Below are positions 48,827 to 59,407 of a DNA stretch of 64,000 bases, piece after piece. Position 1 is the first letter of the stretch, and every line of letters starts with the position of its first letter. The stretch comes from Clarireedia homoeocarpa (taxonomy: Eukaryota > Ascomycota > Leotiomycetes > Helotiales > Rutstroemiaceae): assembly GCA_001465935.1 (NCBI GenBank), contig LNKV01000009.1, positions 310,001 through 374,000 of the forward strand, given 5' to 3'. A program made the position numbers and the translations under genes. The notes under the pieces were generated by a model, which was not told the origin of the DNA, did no database searches, and was given only the letters and a program-made list of their open reading frames with translations.

Positions 48827-51775
48827 ATGTGGCCAAACAATGCCTTTAACAACAGTGGGCAATTCCAGCAAAATTTCAATCAGGAAGATCTCTCTGCGAC
48901 TCCGTCCTTGCCATCGCCGTTCACTAGTGCTCCAGGCCCAAACTTCTTTCAGCAGCCAAATACTATGCAGTACGAAGACATGAATGCCGACAATTTCAAT
49001 GGATTTCATTCCGAGCTTCCCATGTTCAATCAAGCAGCCTTTGCACAGAATCAATTCTCTAATCCGAACCCACCAGTAAGTGCTTGGGGCGAATTTAATT
49101 TCGATATATAGCTTCGGAGAGCAAGCGCATACGGGCTAACTCACGTTCATCTCCTCAGTTCTCGCCCTCTCAGTTCAACTCAACTAATAACAGTGCCACC
49201 CCTTCGACTCCGCGAGCAACGCAAATCAACGCCAGAGCTGCAGAACTAAGAGAGAAACTGATGAAACAAAAGAGAGAAGGTCGTGCCAATTCTGCAACGC
49301 CACCAGTGAGCGGGCTACTCAAGTCTGCAGCTCCTGCGGAACCTGCAAGCTCAATGCGGCAATCCTCCAAAACTCCAGACACTGCGGCACCAGACGAGCG
49401 CGAACGGCGGGAAAGGGAAATAAATGACCTCATTTCAGATTATTCTGAATCTAAGCCCACCACAGAAACAAGGCCAAGGCGGGAAACGAATAGCACCGGT
49501 CCCAATGATTCGGTACTGACCAAAATATCTATTCCAACGCCGCATTTTCATGATGCTTCGTCGAAGACCCTCTCACAAAATGTTAATGGAACTACGTCTG
49601 GTAATAAGATCTTCGCAAAGCGGGGAACCAGGCATGCTAGCAATGGTTCGATATCAGATGGAGAAATATTTGATGAAGCGTTGCCTAAGAAATTTCCACA
49701 TGCGGAAACAAAAGGGAATTCCGTCAATACTAAATCGGCTAACACTATTGAAAAGTTCAGCAAACCTGCAGAAGAGCAGATCGCTCGGCTACACTCCATC
49801 CGCACACAAGATGAAGAACCACCTCCTTTGACTCGTCAACCCATTCCAGCTCCAGCTCCAGCTCCAGCCCCAGCCCCAGCTCCAGCTCCAGCCTCAACAC
49901 AAAACCCAAACTCAGATCCGCCTAGGTATCGTGATAGCGGAAGAGATGAGAATGAACTACGACCGGAGAAGACCGCCCAGATAGAGCATAAACATGAACG
50001 GAAGCCCCACCAAGAATTGGACAAAAGGCATTACGATCGTAAAAGTTCACGTGATCATGCTGATGACCCTCGCCGAAACAATCATCACGACCAAGCCCGT
50101 GAAGATATTAGATTCAGTCGCGAGTCTCAGCCGCCAAAACTATCCCAGATCTTGCCGTATGAACCTGATCTGAGAATGTGGCTTGAATTTACAGGGTATC
50201 ATGATCTAACATACAGAAACAAAACGTTAATAAAATGGAAAGAGCTGCAGGCATTGGAAGCACAGAAAGCAAAATTAATTGCAGAATTGCAAGCAGATGA
50301 TCGTGGAGGATCGCTTTATTACCTGAGAAGCTTGACACCCGCATTATTAATGCAGCCGCCTGTTGTGGAAAAGGTGGAAACACCAGCGACTACATCTGAT
50401 GCTCTTCGTGAGCGAATCACCTCTAATAAACGTACATATAGTGAAGTTCAGGATACTACGGAAGACGTAAATTATGGAAAGGCTCCTCGCATCGAGGACA
50501 GGGAATCGAGACGACCCAAAGAGGAGGACAGTGATTATCACCGTCGCCAGAGCCCAAGTCATTACGAGCTTTCTCATCGTGCCAATGGGGACCGTGAAAG
50601 CAGATCCTACAATGATGAAAGCCGCCACCGAGGACGAAGCCGTAGCCGTGACCGTGAAATGTCGCCTGGTCTGCGAGCATATGAAGGTAGACCTTCCCAA
50701 CGCGATCGGTCTTTTGACACAGGCTCAGTCGAACGTCGCCCTTATGAAGTCCGCGGTGGTTACAGAGGGAAAGCCTTTGATCCAAATTACAGAGGCAGAG
50801 GCAGAGGAAGAGGTCGTGGTGATTGGGGGGGCCATGAGTCGAGGAGCGAAGCTGGTTTTGGGTCACGAGCTATAATCGGAAAACCATATAAAGATCCAAA
50901 GGGGTTTGACAGAGGTGGAAAAGGTGGTCAGTGAAACCGCTCATCATGTCAAAAGTCCACTTCTCTTCATAGATTCTGCTTGTGTAACGCATCATTTGGC
51001 CAACAAGATCGAGTAATTGCAGTTGCTCCTTACATTGATTCACATCAATTGAAAGACAAATACAAGTCCCACGCGAACTATTTTAATTTGCTGTGATTGA
51101 GTGACAAGTGTCGGCCAACTACTTGAATCCTTTTGAAGCAATCTTCCCAGATAGACATCTATGCTAATTGCTATAGATACAAGATATTTCATAGTAAAAT
51201 CTTTCAACGAGGAGAACGTTGTCAAATGCATAGAAGACGTGAGTAGCTTCTATCCTCAATACGATAACTATGGCCAATAAATCAAAACAGTCCGTATGGA
51301 CCACCCAAGCACAGAACGGGCCCATCTTCAAGGAAGCCTTCAAAACTTGCAAAAACGTCATTCTCGTCTTCTCTATCAACAAAAGCCGAGCTTTCCAAGG
51401 ATATGTAAGTTCCTTTCTTCGTCATCCATTTTGTCTCACATCCAACGCAACTCATCTCACATCTAATCCTTCAAGGCACGCATGGAATCTCTACCAGGTG
51501 ACGTCGAGACCCCTTCCTGGCAGAGAGCAATCAACTGGGAGAGTGCGGGAGCATTTAGAGTCAAGTGGCTGGCTATTTGCAATACGCGCTTCCAACGCGT
51601 TGGTCATCTTAAGAATCCGTACAATGACCATCAGGCGGTGCTTATTGGGAAGGATGGACAGGAGATTGAGGAGAATTGTGGGAGAGGGTTGATTGAGTGT
51701 ATTGATGAGGAATTGGATCAGGAGTTGCGGAATGAGAGGTTCGCGGATGCTGATGCGGGATACTGGGAGAATTAG
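48827..51775 (+). CDS. YTH-domain RNA-binding protein with RS/RGG-rich N-terminus
   Basis: YTH domains bind N6-methyladenosine in RNA, or in Mmi1-type proteins specific sequence motifs. I assemble five exons: 48827-49075, 49159-50926, 51177-51238, 51291-51404 and 51476-51775, giving 830 aa. The N-terminus is Asn/Gln/Phe-rich (FNNSGQFQQNFNQ). A coiled RAAELREKLMKQKREGR segment, an Ala-Pro repeat, a helical LRMWLEFTGYHDLTYRNK / KELQALEAQKAKLIAEL segment, an RS-like region and an RGRGRGRGRG run follow. The YTH domain occupies about 673-815: GDTRYFIVKSFNEENV, SVWTTQAQNG, NVILVFSINKSRAFQGYARM, AINWESAGAFRVKWL, RVGHLKNPYNDHQAVLIGKDGQEIE. The 250-nt intron 50927-51176 is longer than others here, but donor and acceptor are in phase and restore GDTRYF. 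Read without it, the first part would end at 50934 as a separate 674-aa protein; a two-gene model remains the alternative. Confidence 0.82.
49846..49893. repeat. In-frame CCAGCT hexamer repeat (Pro-Ala) in the YTH gene
   Basis: Eight or so CCAGCT/CCAGCC units encode an uninterrupted Pro-Ala run between the N-terminal disordered region and the charged region. Its length is likely to vary between strains. Confidence 0.85.
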
Positions 51776-52377
51776 AGTGGAAGACCGGTGGGATCATAAG
51801 TGTTGTTAATGGATGAGGTATGATACAATAGCTCCAATTTAGGTACGAAATACCTTTGGTCTCCGAATGTTTTTGTTTATTTCATTTCTGCAGCACTATG
51901 CTCATATATCTAACGAATTAGGTTCATCTTCGACGCCGTGCTTTTCGATGCGAGAACAAGCCGACGACAACGCCCAGAAGACTCTTGTGCAATAAACACA
52001 CTACAGCGCCTCGAACCTCTAGAGCATTAGTTTGGCAATGGCAGTCAATTACAGTATATTGTCCTAAGTCGGCCTGTTCCTTCCCCGCTGGAGAGGCTGT
52101 GGTATATTACACGTGACCATTGGCTCGTTCTTTCCCCACCTGCCCGTCGGCTCGTACCCCGTCGGCTCGTACCCCGTCGGCTCGTACCTATTTTCCTCTT
52201 TAAGACATCCTATTTGGAGACAGATTTCTTGTTCTGCCTCAAACTTCTTTCACAGACACATTTTGGTACCTGGGAGGTCAACATCTTCATTAGTCCCACC
52301 CTTGTACTCCAACAATATCACTGTTGCTATCGTTATCTTTCCAGGGGAATACTAGAAACGTACTCTCTATTGCAACC
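51776..52377. other. Intergenic region, YTH 3' flank and P450 promoter
   Basis: No coding frame of note. Holds the triple 15-bp repeat listed next and a CT-rich stretch just before the P450 start codon. Confidence 0.6.
52143..52187. promoter_or_regulatory. Three tandem CCCCGTCGGCTCGTA units upstream of P450
   Basis: Three head-to-tail copies of a 15-bp unit (the first lacks one C), ending 190 bp before the P450 start codon at 52378. A partial copy (TTGGCTCGTT) precedes them at about 52120. Each unit contains CGG, the half-site favoured by fungal Zn2Cys6 regulators. The spacing of exactly 15 bp between CGG cores would put bound factors about one and a half helical turns apart. A regulatory role is inference. 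Confidence 0.5.
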
Positions 52378-54300
52378 ATGGTCTTTATCAAGAGGGACAA
52401 TATGAGTGATATCTTCTCACTCCTTAGGGAAGAACCTCTAACCCCGAAGCAATTTCGTCTTATTTTCTTGTGCTTCGTCATTACTCTCTTCCTCAATGTC
52501 GTGTGCCTTACTCTACGTGCATACGATCAACGTCGGCAACTGCGCATCAAATCCCCACCTGGTCCCCCATATACAAGTATACCATTCAGTCCCGTGCTAG
52601 TATGGCATGAATTCCGTGGGAATAGACGGCTCTATATCCATTCCCTGCATAAAAGATACGGAGATGCGGTGCGAATAGGTTACAACGAGTATTCGTTTGC
52701 GTCGGCAGAAGCAGTTTCATCTATTTACCTGAGTCGCCGAGTGCCCGGAAAAGGTGTGCAAGAACTGGATAAGAGTTCATTCTATAAGTTGTTTAAGCTG
52801 TATGGAGAGACGACTACCTTCTCGACTTTAGGAAGAGACGAAGTAAGTAGCAATTAATTTTAAGTCTCGATCCCATCCTTAGATTGTAGACAACAGATTG
52901 ATGCATATGCTGCAAGAGAGCCCTGGGACCGTCAGTGCTGACGATTCTGATATTCAAGCATAAAAATATGGTCGGGATGGTTTCTACGCCTTACACAAAT
53001 TCGAAGATTCTAAATGCAGGTGTTCTGCCGGGAATTGAAAATCGTGCTGACGCCTTCGTCCGTGAAATTGAGAGGAAACATGGATACATGGATGTATATG
53101 TATGTGAGCTCTCTCTTCCCTTGGCTTAGTAGCAACGAACAATGGCAATTATGGCTTATGAGTGCTGCTAGGAATACCTGCATTGTTACGCGCTAGACTG
53201 CGCAAGCAATTTTCTACTTGGTAGCAAAAAGGGGACCAAATCGGTTGAGCTCGAAGAAGATAAGCGGATTATGAGAGAAATGTCTTACCACGACAGTCTG
53301 AAGAGTATGTTCTTCTTGTTAGTTCTCTCTAGGTAAGTATCTGCTCATAAACTGACAGACCAACTTGCACATTTCTATACTCCCACGTTCCTCACTGGAT
53401 GCATGGAGAGAATCCTACCCCATCGGCTTAACCCACTAGCAGACGCATATGTTAAGAACGCATGCCACCTTTTCGCAACTGGATCTTTTGACCGGAACGA
53501 GTCATATTCGCTTCTTCGTCATTTAGAGGCTTGTGAAGATTTTCCACCTAAACGTATTCCAGCCGAAATCATGGATCATCTAGCAGCGGGGGTTGACACT
53601 ACTGGCGACGCTCTATGTTTCATAATGTATTTACTATCTCTTCCTCAAAACCAAAAGATTCAAGACAAATTGAGGCAACGACTGAATGACTCAGAGGACA
53701 ATGGGGTATACCTCGAGGCCGTGATCAACGAAGGGCTTCGATGTTTCCCTCCCATTCCCATGTCCCAACCACGAATTGTTCCGAATGGAGGTACACTCAT
53801 CGACGGATACCACGTTCCAGGGACATCCATCGTCAGTGTGCAGGCCTGGAGTCTGCATAGGAATCCCAAAAACTTCGAAGATCCAGACGATTTTCGTCCG
53901 GAGCGATGGCTTCTTCTAACTTACGAAGATATCAATAAGCTCAAAAGTGCATTCTTCGCTTTCGGAGCTGGGAGTAGAAGATGCATGGGTAAAAAGTAGG
54001 TGACTGCTTTCCTGTGGATGCTCTCATCAACAATGACTAATATTTTCTCCATCGGACAGTTTGGCAATGGTGGAGATGAAGTGCATCTTGAAAAAGATAT
54101 ATTCGAAATTAAGCACAAGCATCGATTCGCGGTGGACCACCCATGAGGAGGATATGCAAATGGCGGATCAAATTATTGCTAGCAGGCCGAGAGGACAGAA
54201 GTGCTTGTTGAAGTTCAAGATGTTAGGTACAGTTGAGAGCTGGATAAAAATGAGACAGGACGAAGGAAGAACGGATTATTGGCCCTCTACAGGCTTATAG
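52378..54300 (+). CDS. Cytochrome P450 monooxygenase (first of a pair)
   Basis: Membrane-anchored microsomal P450 of unknown substrate. Five exons: 52378-52842, 52959-53099, 53172-53304, 53359-53995 and 54060-54300, giving 538 aa. The N-terminal anchor is around residues 20-45 (FLCFVITLFLNVVCLTL), followed by the proline hinge SPPGPP. Helix C is HKNMVGMVSTPY, helix E reads YALDCASNFLLGS, the I-helix oxygen-activation motif AAGVDTT is at about 322-328, ExxR is EGLR, the PERF-like motif is FRPERW, and the heme loop FGAGSRRCMGKN places the Cys ligand at 455. All landmarks are intact. The acceptor at 53171 was chosen because it restores the helix E motif in phase. I cannot assign a CYP family. 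The gene converges on a second P450 664 bp away. The start ACCATGG context at 52378 is better than an upstream in-frame non-ATG codon. Confidence 0.93.
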
Positions 54301-54965
54301 TGAGGTCTGGACAGGAAAGAGGTGAGGGTCTTATGAGCGCAGTCGGTACCTTTCTCGATGAGGTTTTAAGCATTTTTGAGCGCAATGGTAGCGTTAGAAA
54401 CTTTAGATATTGATAAGTACAGCGAAATCCTCAGCTATGGCACCAGTAGATGCAATATTGTATCGACCAGCTTCAAAATCATAATTACATATTTGTTATT
54501 TCTTGTTATGCTGAATTGTATTCAGATTATTTAAGTGAAAGCTTGGATGCTGAGAACGTATATTCATGTATCTGATTGCTCAAGTGAAATCTAGATATTA
54601 CGAAGGTATATACACAATTCTGATATAATACGCAGCTTCGAAGCTAGTTCGTGAAATAAAACACCCACACAATTGCAAGAGGGGAAGCTACCACAATGGG
54701 ATTTGAGATTGATTGATTTGCTACTATAGCTTCTCGGAGGGCCACCGTCGTCGTTAACTAACTACGAGGTGACTACCCCCTTTAATTGTTCTGGTAGGGT
54801 ATGATATAATATAAAATGATAATGTCACCGCCACAATGCAGTTTTTGGCCTAAAATTGATTGAATGATATTTCACCGGCATAATTGTAACTTTTCCCCTC
54901 GTTCCTTTCCTTCCATGTATGTTCTCGTCCACTCCTGAAGTAGACGGATATGAAGTGAGTAGGTT
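54301..54965. other. 665-bp region between convergent P450 genes
   Basis: AT-rich DNA between the two P450 stop codons, containing both 3' UTRs. No coding frame. Confidence 0.7.
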
Positions 54966-56748
54966 TTACTGCTCGACAGGACCAGCATGCCCGAAATGAA
55001 GAAAGAGTTTGCCTGCCGATGGTCCGCATGTATATCCATCCATTTGATCCACTCCATCGTCGTTCACCACGGTAGTCGTGAAGTTCGTGTAGATAGCTGC
55101 GACCATGAGTTTTATTTCTGGAGGAACCATTAGCCTTTCCCTTGAAAACTGGAAACATGACACCCAAAAAAAAAGGAAAGAAAAGAATAAGGAAAGAAAC
55201 AAACCCTGCACGGCAAAATGACTCCCAATACACATTCTCGCACCGCTACTAAAAGCCCAGAACGTACGATCACGCTCCCGTCTCTGCTCCTCTGTATACC
55301 CATTTTCGGCATCCATCCAGCGCATATGATCGAAGCGTTCGGGCTCCGGAAATACTTTCTCGTTGCGGTGCACACTGTGGGCTTGTGCGCCAATGCGTAC
55401 GCCGCCGGGAATGTTGCAGTACGGACCGATTTGGCAGGTGGGATAGGGCGTCATGCGGGGAAGACCGCCGGGGATGGCGGCGCGGAGACGGAGGGTCTCC
55501 ATTAGAATGGAATGGAGAAGGGGAAGAGTGTCGACATCTCGCATGGAAGGAAGGGAAGGGGAAGTGGGATCGTTGGGGGATACTGGAGGTGGGAAGATGA
55601 TGGGTGGTGAGAGTGTGAGGAGTTCTTTACGGAGGGCCTTTTGAAGAATAGGATCGATGGAGAGATGCCAAGCGAGATAGGTGATGGTAATGCCAGCTGT
55701 TTCATGGCCTGCTGCAAGGTGGTCGATCATCTCGCTGTAGATGCTGAGATCGGGGAACTTAAGAGTTTCTTCCTTCAGAACAGATTCCTCTCCGCGGATT
55801 TTTTCCTCTTTTGTGATACCGGCTTTCATAGCATTGTATACTACTGGTTCATTGCCGGGTTCGGCGTCCCAAGTCTCACCTTCCTGAAGAAATTTTGCGG
55901 TTCCGTCACATCGGTTTTGGCACCATTCCTCCAGCTCCTCATTGGCCGAGTCGACGAATTCAGGAACGATGCGATATACAAATTTGTTCAGGAAGCGGGT
56001 GAGACGGGGAAGTTCTTGGGGGTAAAATGTGTAGCGATGCCGGCTTTGGTAGAGTCGCAACCAATGTCTTCTGTAAGAGACGTCTTTGAGAAAATTGCTG
56101 CTGCTCTTAAGCCCGAACAGGTAAGCGGAGATGAAATCCATAGTTGCGCCATTGAAGAGGTCGTACACGTCCACTCCGTGAGGATTTTGGAAAGATGAGG
56201 AAATGGAGTTAGAGATGATGGGGAGGAGACGATCGTAAAGGATGACTTTTGCCTGGGCTGTGAAAGCCGGAGAGTTCTGGAGGAATGACTTTGAATAGAT
56301 GTTTGAGATCATTCTCTTCCGTGAAGCATGCGGTTTCGAAAGCCATGTTGAGAACATACATGGGACTCTGAAGCTTGGTTAGCATATTTCTATCCAAGGA
56401 ATTTGTAGAGATGCAGAATTCACTGTACCCGTAGTTGTCAAAGATCGAATACCATTTTCCCTTCTCGAAACCTCCGCCATATACAAGTCGCAATCCTTCC
56501 ACATCGTTGATAGATAACTCATTCGGAGCCAGTCGTATCACTGGGCCAAGTTGCCTATGCAGCGCATGCACAGTGCGATTCTCCCGGCATCGGAATCGCT
56601 GGAACAGAATCCACGTGGGTAAGAAGGGAGAAGACCAGTGTGCATTGGGAATCTTGGATAGAGGTGAGATGAATGCAGGATAGACAATGAACCTCCATAT
56701 GCATCCTATCATGAGGACGCCAAGTCCCAAGGTTGAGATGGCGACCAT
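54966..56748 (-). CDS. Cytochrome P450 monooxygenase (second of a pair)
   Basis: Three exons: 56748-56430 minus one base (the donor is at 56428, so exon 1 ends at 56429), 56367-55205 and 55117-54966, giving 544 aa. An N-terminal membrane anchor (LGLGVLMIGCIWRFIVYPAF) is followed by SPLSKIPNAHW. Helix C region is FSTWLSKPHASRKRMISNIYS; the I-helix has AAGHETAG; the K-helix ExxR is ETLR; the heme loop FSSGARMCIGSHFAVQE puts the Cys ligand at 486. Only the splice 55204-55118 joins FAVQ to EIKLMVAAIYTNF, as P450s require; the retained intron would insert a Phe-rich stretch. The sequence is clearly distinct from the neighbouring P450, so the pair is not a recent tandem duplication. Substrate unknown. 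It lies 980 bp from the aldo-keto reductase, which has the same orientation. Confidence 0.93.
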
Positions 56749-57727
56749 TATGACTGGCTGTGGCTACTTGGCTCGTTCGTTGTGTCTTTAGGAAGGTGTG
56801 AGGTTTCTTTGTTCTAGTTCGAAAGCTAGGTTGGGGTTTTCTATGGAGTGTTTGAAAACTAACGTATATAACAAAATATATGTAGAGATATGTAGAGATA
56901 TTGAACTTCAACGAGAGCAGATAGAGGAGAAAGAAGGTGGGGTGAATTGATACGCTATCGGGTATTATCGTCAGAACTACCTGGAGGTGAGTGAATGCAG
57001 CAGATATGGAGTAAGAAAGAGCTGGCTATTCTCGTCGCATGTGACGTAATAATAAATCTAATATATTGTTTGCCGTTTGAGTAGTTGTACAACAACGCTT
57101 CTCTGCCCTCATCTTCTTCGCGTGGTATGGATGGATGGATGAGGGGCCTATCAGCAGTTTCCGAAAGGATGGAGATGACGCTTGGAGATTAGTGTCAGAA
57201 CTCTCTCTCGACTCCCTTCCTCCTCTAACATGCCTCTAACACGGATTGCTGCTGGTGCTGTGTACATTAATGTTAATGTTAAGGAATTGTGGGTGGAACG
57301 GGGACCGGACATGTGCTATGCTGGTGATGGAACGAATACCACCTTCACAAGTATACTGGAAAATGCTGCCTCCGGTACGAAGGAAAGACTTGGCCGATCC
57401 GTTCTATCGGTTTCTACAAGTCCAGGCAGACAATCAGCTGGAAATGGGTGTGAGACGAGTGTTAGTAACTACAACTGGTTACACATTCCCAGCCAAGCTA
57501 TTAGCTATAGTAGAGCTGCATAGGTCTAGTCATTGGAATACTATGACACAAAGTTATTAGGGAAACAGCTGTCGATTGCTACTATATTAGTAGAACGTGA
57601 ATCACTCCGAACTGACTTCTATTTGAGTGTGTGCTTTCTTTTCTCAGTCGAAAATGAGCTGAGGTACAATCGTCCAGTACAGTAGTCTGGGTGGGCTTAT
57701 TCTATTCCGACAAGCCACCAATATCTC
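56749..57727. other. Intergenic region between P450 and aldo-keto reductase
   Basis: Contains the P450 promoter (minus strand) and the aldo-keto reductase 3' flank, plus a short GGAT tetramer run at about 57125. The frames on the plus strand (about 57180-57560) show no motif. Confidence 0.6.
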
Positions 57728-58899
57728 TTAATAACCTTGTATGACCTTGGGAGCATAGCCTTCCTCAAGGTACTTGATATCCTCCTCCGTCAATTTACCA
57801 GAACTGGCAAATTTGACGCTCTCTACTGCTTGATCAATTCTTTCCTTGCTGCCCAAACCAAGGATCGGGTTGACACTATCCTTACTCAAGCACCACGCTG
57901 TTGCGATATTCGCCATAGACACTCCCTTCTTCTTGGCAATTTCCTCTACGCGCCCGATGATGGTCTTGTCAATGTCGGTTTCTTTGCTCCTAATCATGGC
58001 GTTCAACACTTGTTCGGATTTCTCACGTGTTGTAGAATGATCATCGGATGGGCGTGCCAATGCACCACGAGCAAGCGGACTCCAGGGAATGAGACCGACA
58101 CCAGTATCCCGGCAGTAGGGAATCATTTCTCGCTCTACACAACATCATGTTAGTCTTGCATTGAGCTAAATGTATGGACGGACATACCCTCTTCTCGATA
58201 GAGCAAGTTGTAGTAGTTCTGCATAGATACGAATTTGTGCCATCCATGCTTGTCGGCAATATTCTGAAGTGCTTGGAATTCCCATGCAGCCATCTATAAA
58301 ACGTGAGTCTCCACTTCTATGTGACTTTATCATGCATTGAAGCGTACACTGCTTGCGCCAATATATCTAACCTTGCCACTTTCCACCACATCATTCAAGG
58401 CTTTCATGATCTCCTCCCTGGGAGTGTCTCGATCGAGTCTGTGTATCTGCAGGACATCGATATAGGTGCCCAATCGAGCTACACTATTGTCGACGGCATC
58501 AAAAATATGTTTTCTGCTCAACCCGACCTGGTTGACCAGGGCACCATCGTTTACTGTAGCAGCCGAAATCGGCGGTTGTGTTCCGTCATCAGCTACCCCG
58601 AAGTAGCATTTACTAAGAATAACGACTTTGTTCCGCGGAATAGAATATTTCTTCAGGGCTTTCCCGATGATCTCCTCCGACTTGCCATTTGAGTATATGT
58701 CTGCTGTGTCCCAGGTATTCAGTCCAACATCATATGCATGCTTCAACAATGGTAGAGCTTCGTCCTCATTGATGACCCAACCTCGCCATTCCGACGATCC
58801 AAAGCTCATGGTGCCCAAGATAACCTTGGAAATCTTCAAACCGGATTTGCCAAGTCTCGTATATTCCATCTTGGTCTCGTTGGAGTTGGAGGTCGACAT
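57728..58899 (-). CDS. Aldo-keto reductase (versiconal-hemiacetal-acetate-reductase-like)
   Basis: NADPH-dependent carbonyl reductase with a TIM-barrel fold, cytosolic. Three exons: 58899-58348, 58293-58188 and 58134-57728, giving 354 aa. The catalytic tetrad is visible: Asp64 and Tyr69 ([14 protein letters not shown]), Lys97 (ILSKCYF) and His153 (VLQIHRLD). The cofactor-binding C-terminal part has [18 protein letters not shown] and [14 protein letters not shown]. The EWRGWVI segment after TMSFGS is characteristic of the subfamily often annotated as versiconal hemiacetal acetate reductase, which includes the aflatoxin-pathway VrdA; that resemblance does not establish the substrate. It is divergent from the ornithine-cyclodeaminase-like gene across 508 bp, a layout compatible with co-regulation. 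Confidence 0.92.
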
Positions 58900-59407
58900 T
58901 TCGATGGTCTAATTCACAAAGATTGCGGGGTACTTATTGAGTGAAGCTGAGCAGACGATCTTTGAACGATTAGTATATTCTTACAATACATAATGGGTTG
59001 TAGAGAAACCTTTGATGTGGGAGAAGAAGGAGAAGAAGGAGAAGATGATTATAAGCATGCGACCTCTGGCAAACGTCCCTCAAGGTACGGAAGTACAAAA
59101 GGAATTAATTATATTTCAGCCCCGAGCTTTACGGAAGTATATGTAACTTACGAAGTCCCCACCAAACCCCACCCTTAGTTAATTAAGTCTTACAATCCGG
59201 CCAGCAAGGACTTGCCCATGCTGTTTACTGACTAAGGACTATACATCTACATATTCTTGAATAACTAATCATTGAGTCAACATACCTTTTGCCTATTGGA
59301 TATAAGTAGGAGCGCGTATCCCTTGGTACGATCAGTTCGAACGGGAGAGCACCACAATCGCACCATTCCGAGTCAACAAAGTGATCGAAACTCACCCAAC
59401 CTTCAAG
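58900..59407. promoter_or_regulatory. Divergent promoter region, AKR / OCD-like gene
   Basis: 508 bp between the two start codons. A purine-only GAGAAG repeat lies at about 59021-59046. No specific binding site can be named. Confidence 0.5.

Noticed and set aside
54966..56748. Possibility that the two P450 genes are a recent inverted duplication
   Set aside because: The proteins differ throughout (for example the I-helix AGVDTT versus AGHETA, and different intron positions), so they are separate families placed side by side.
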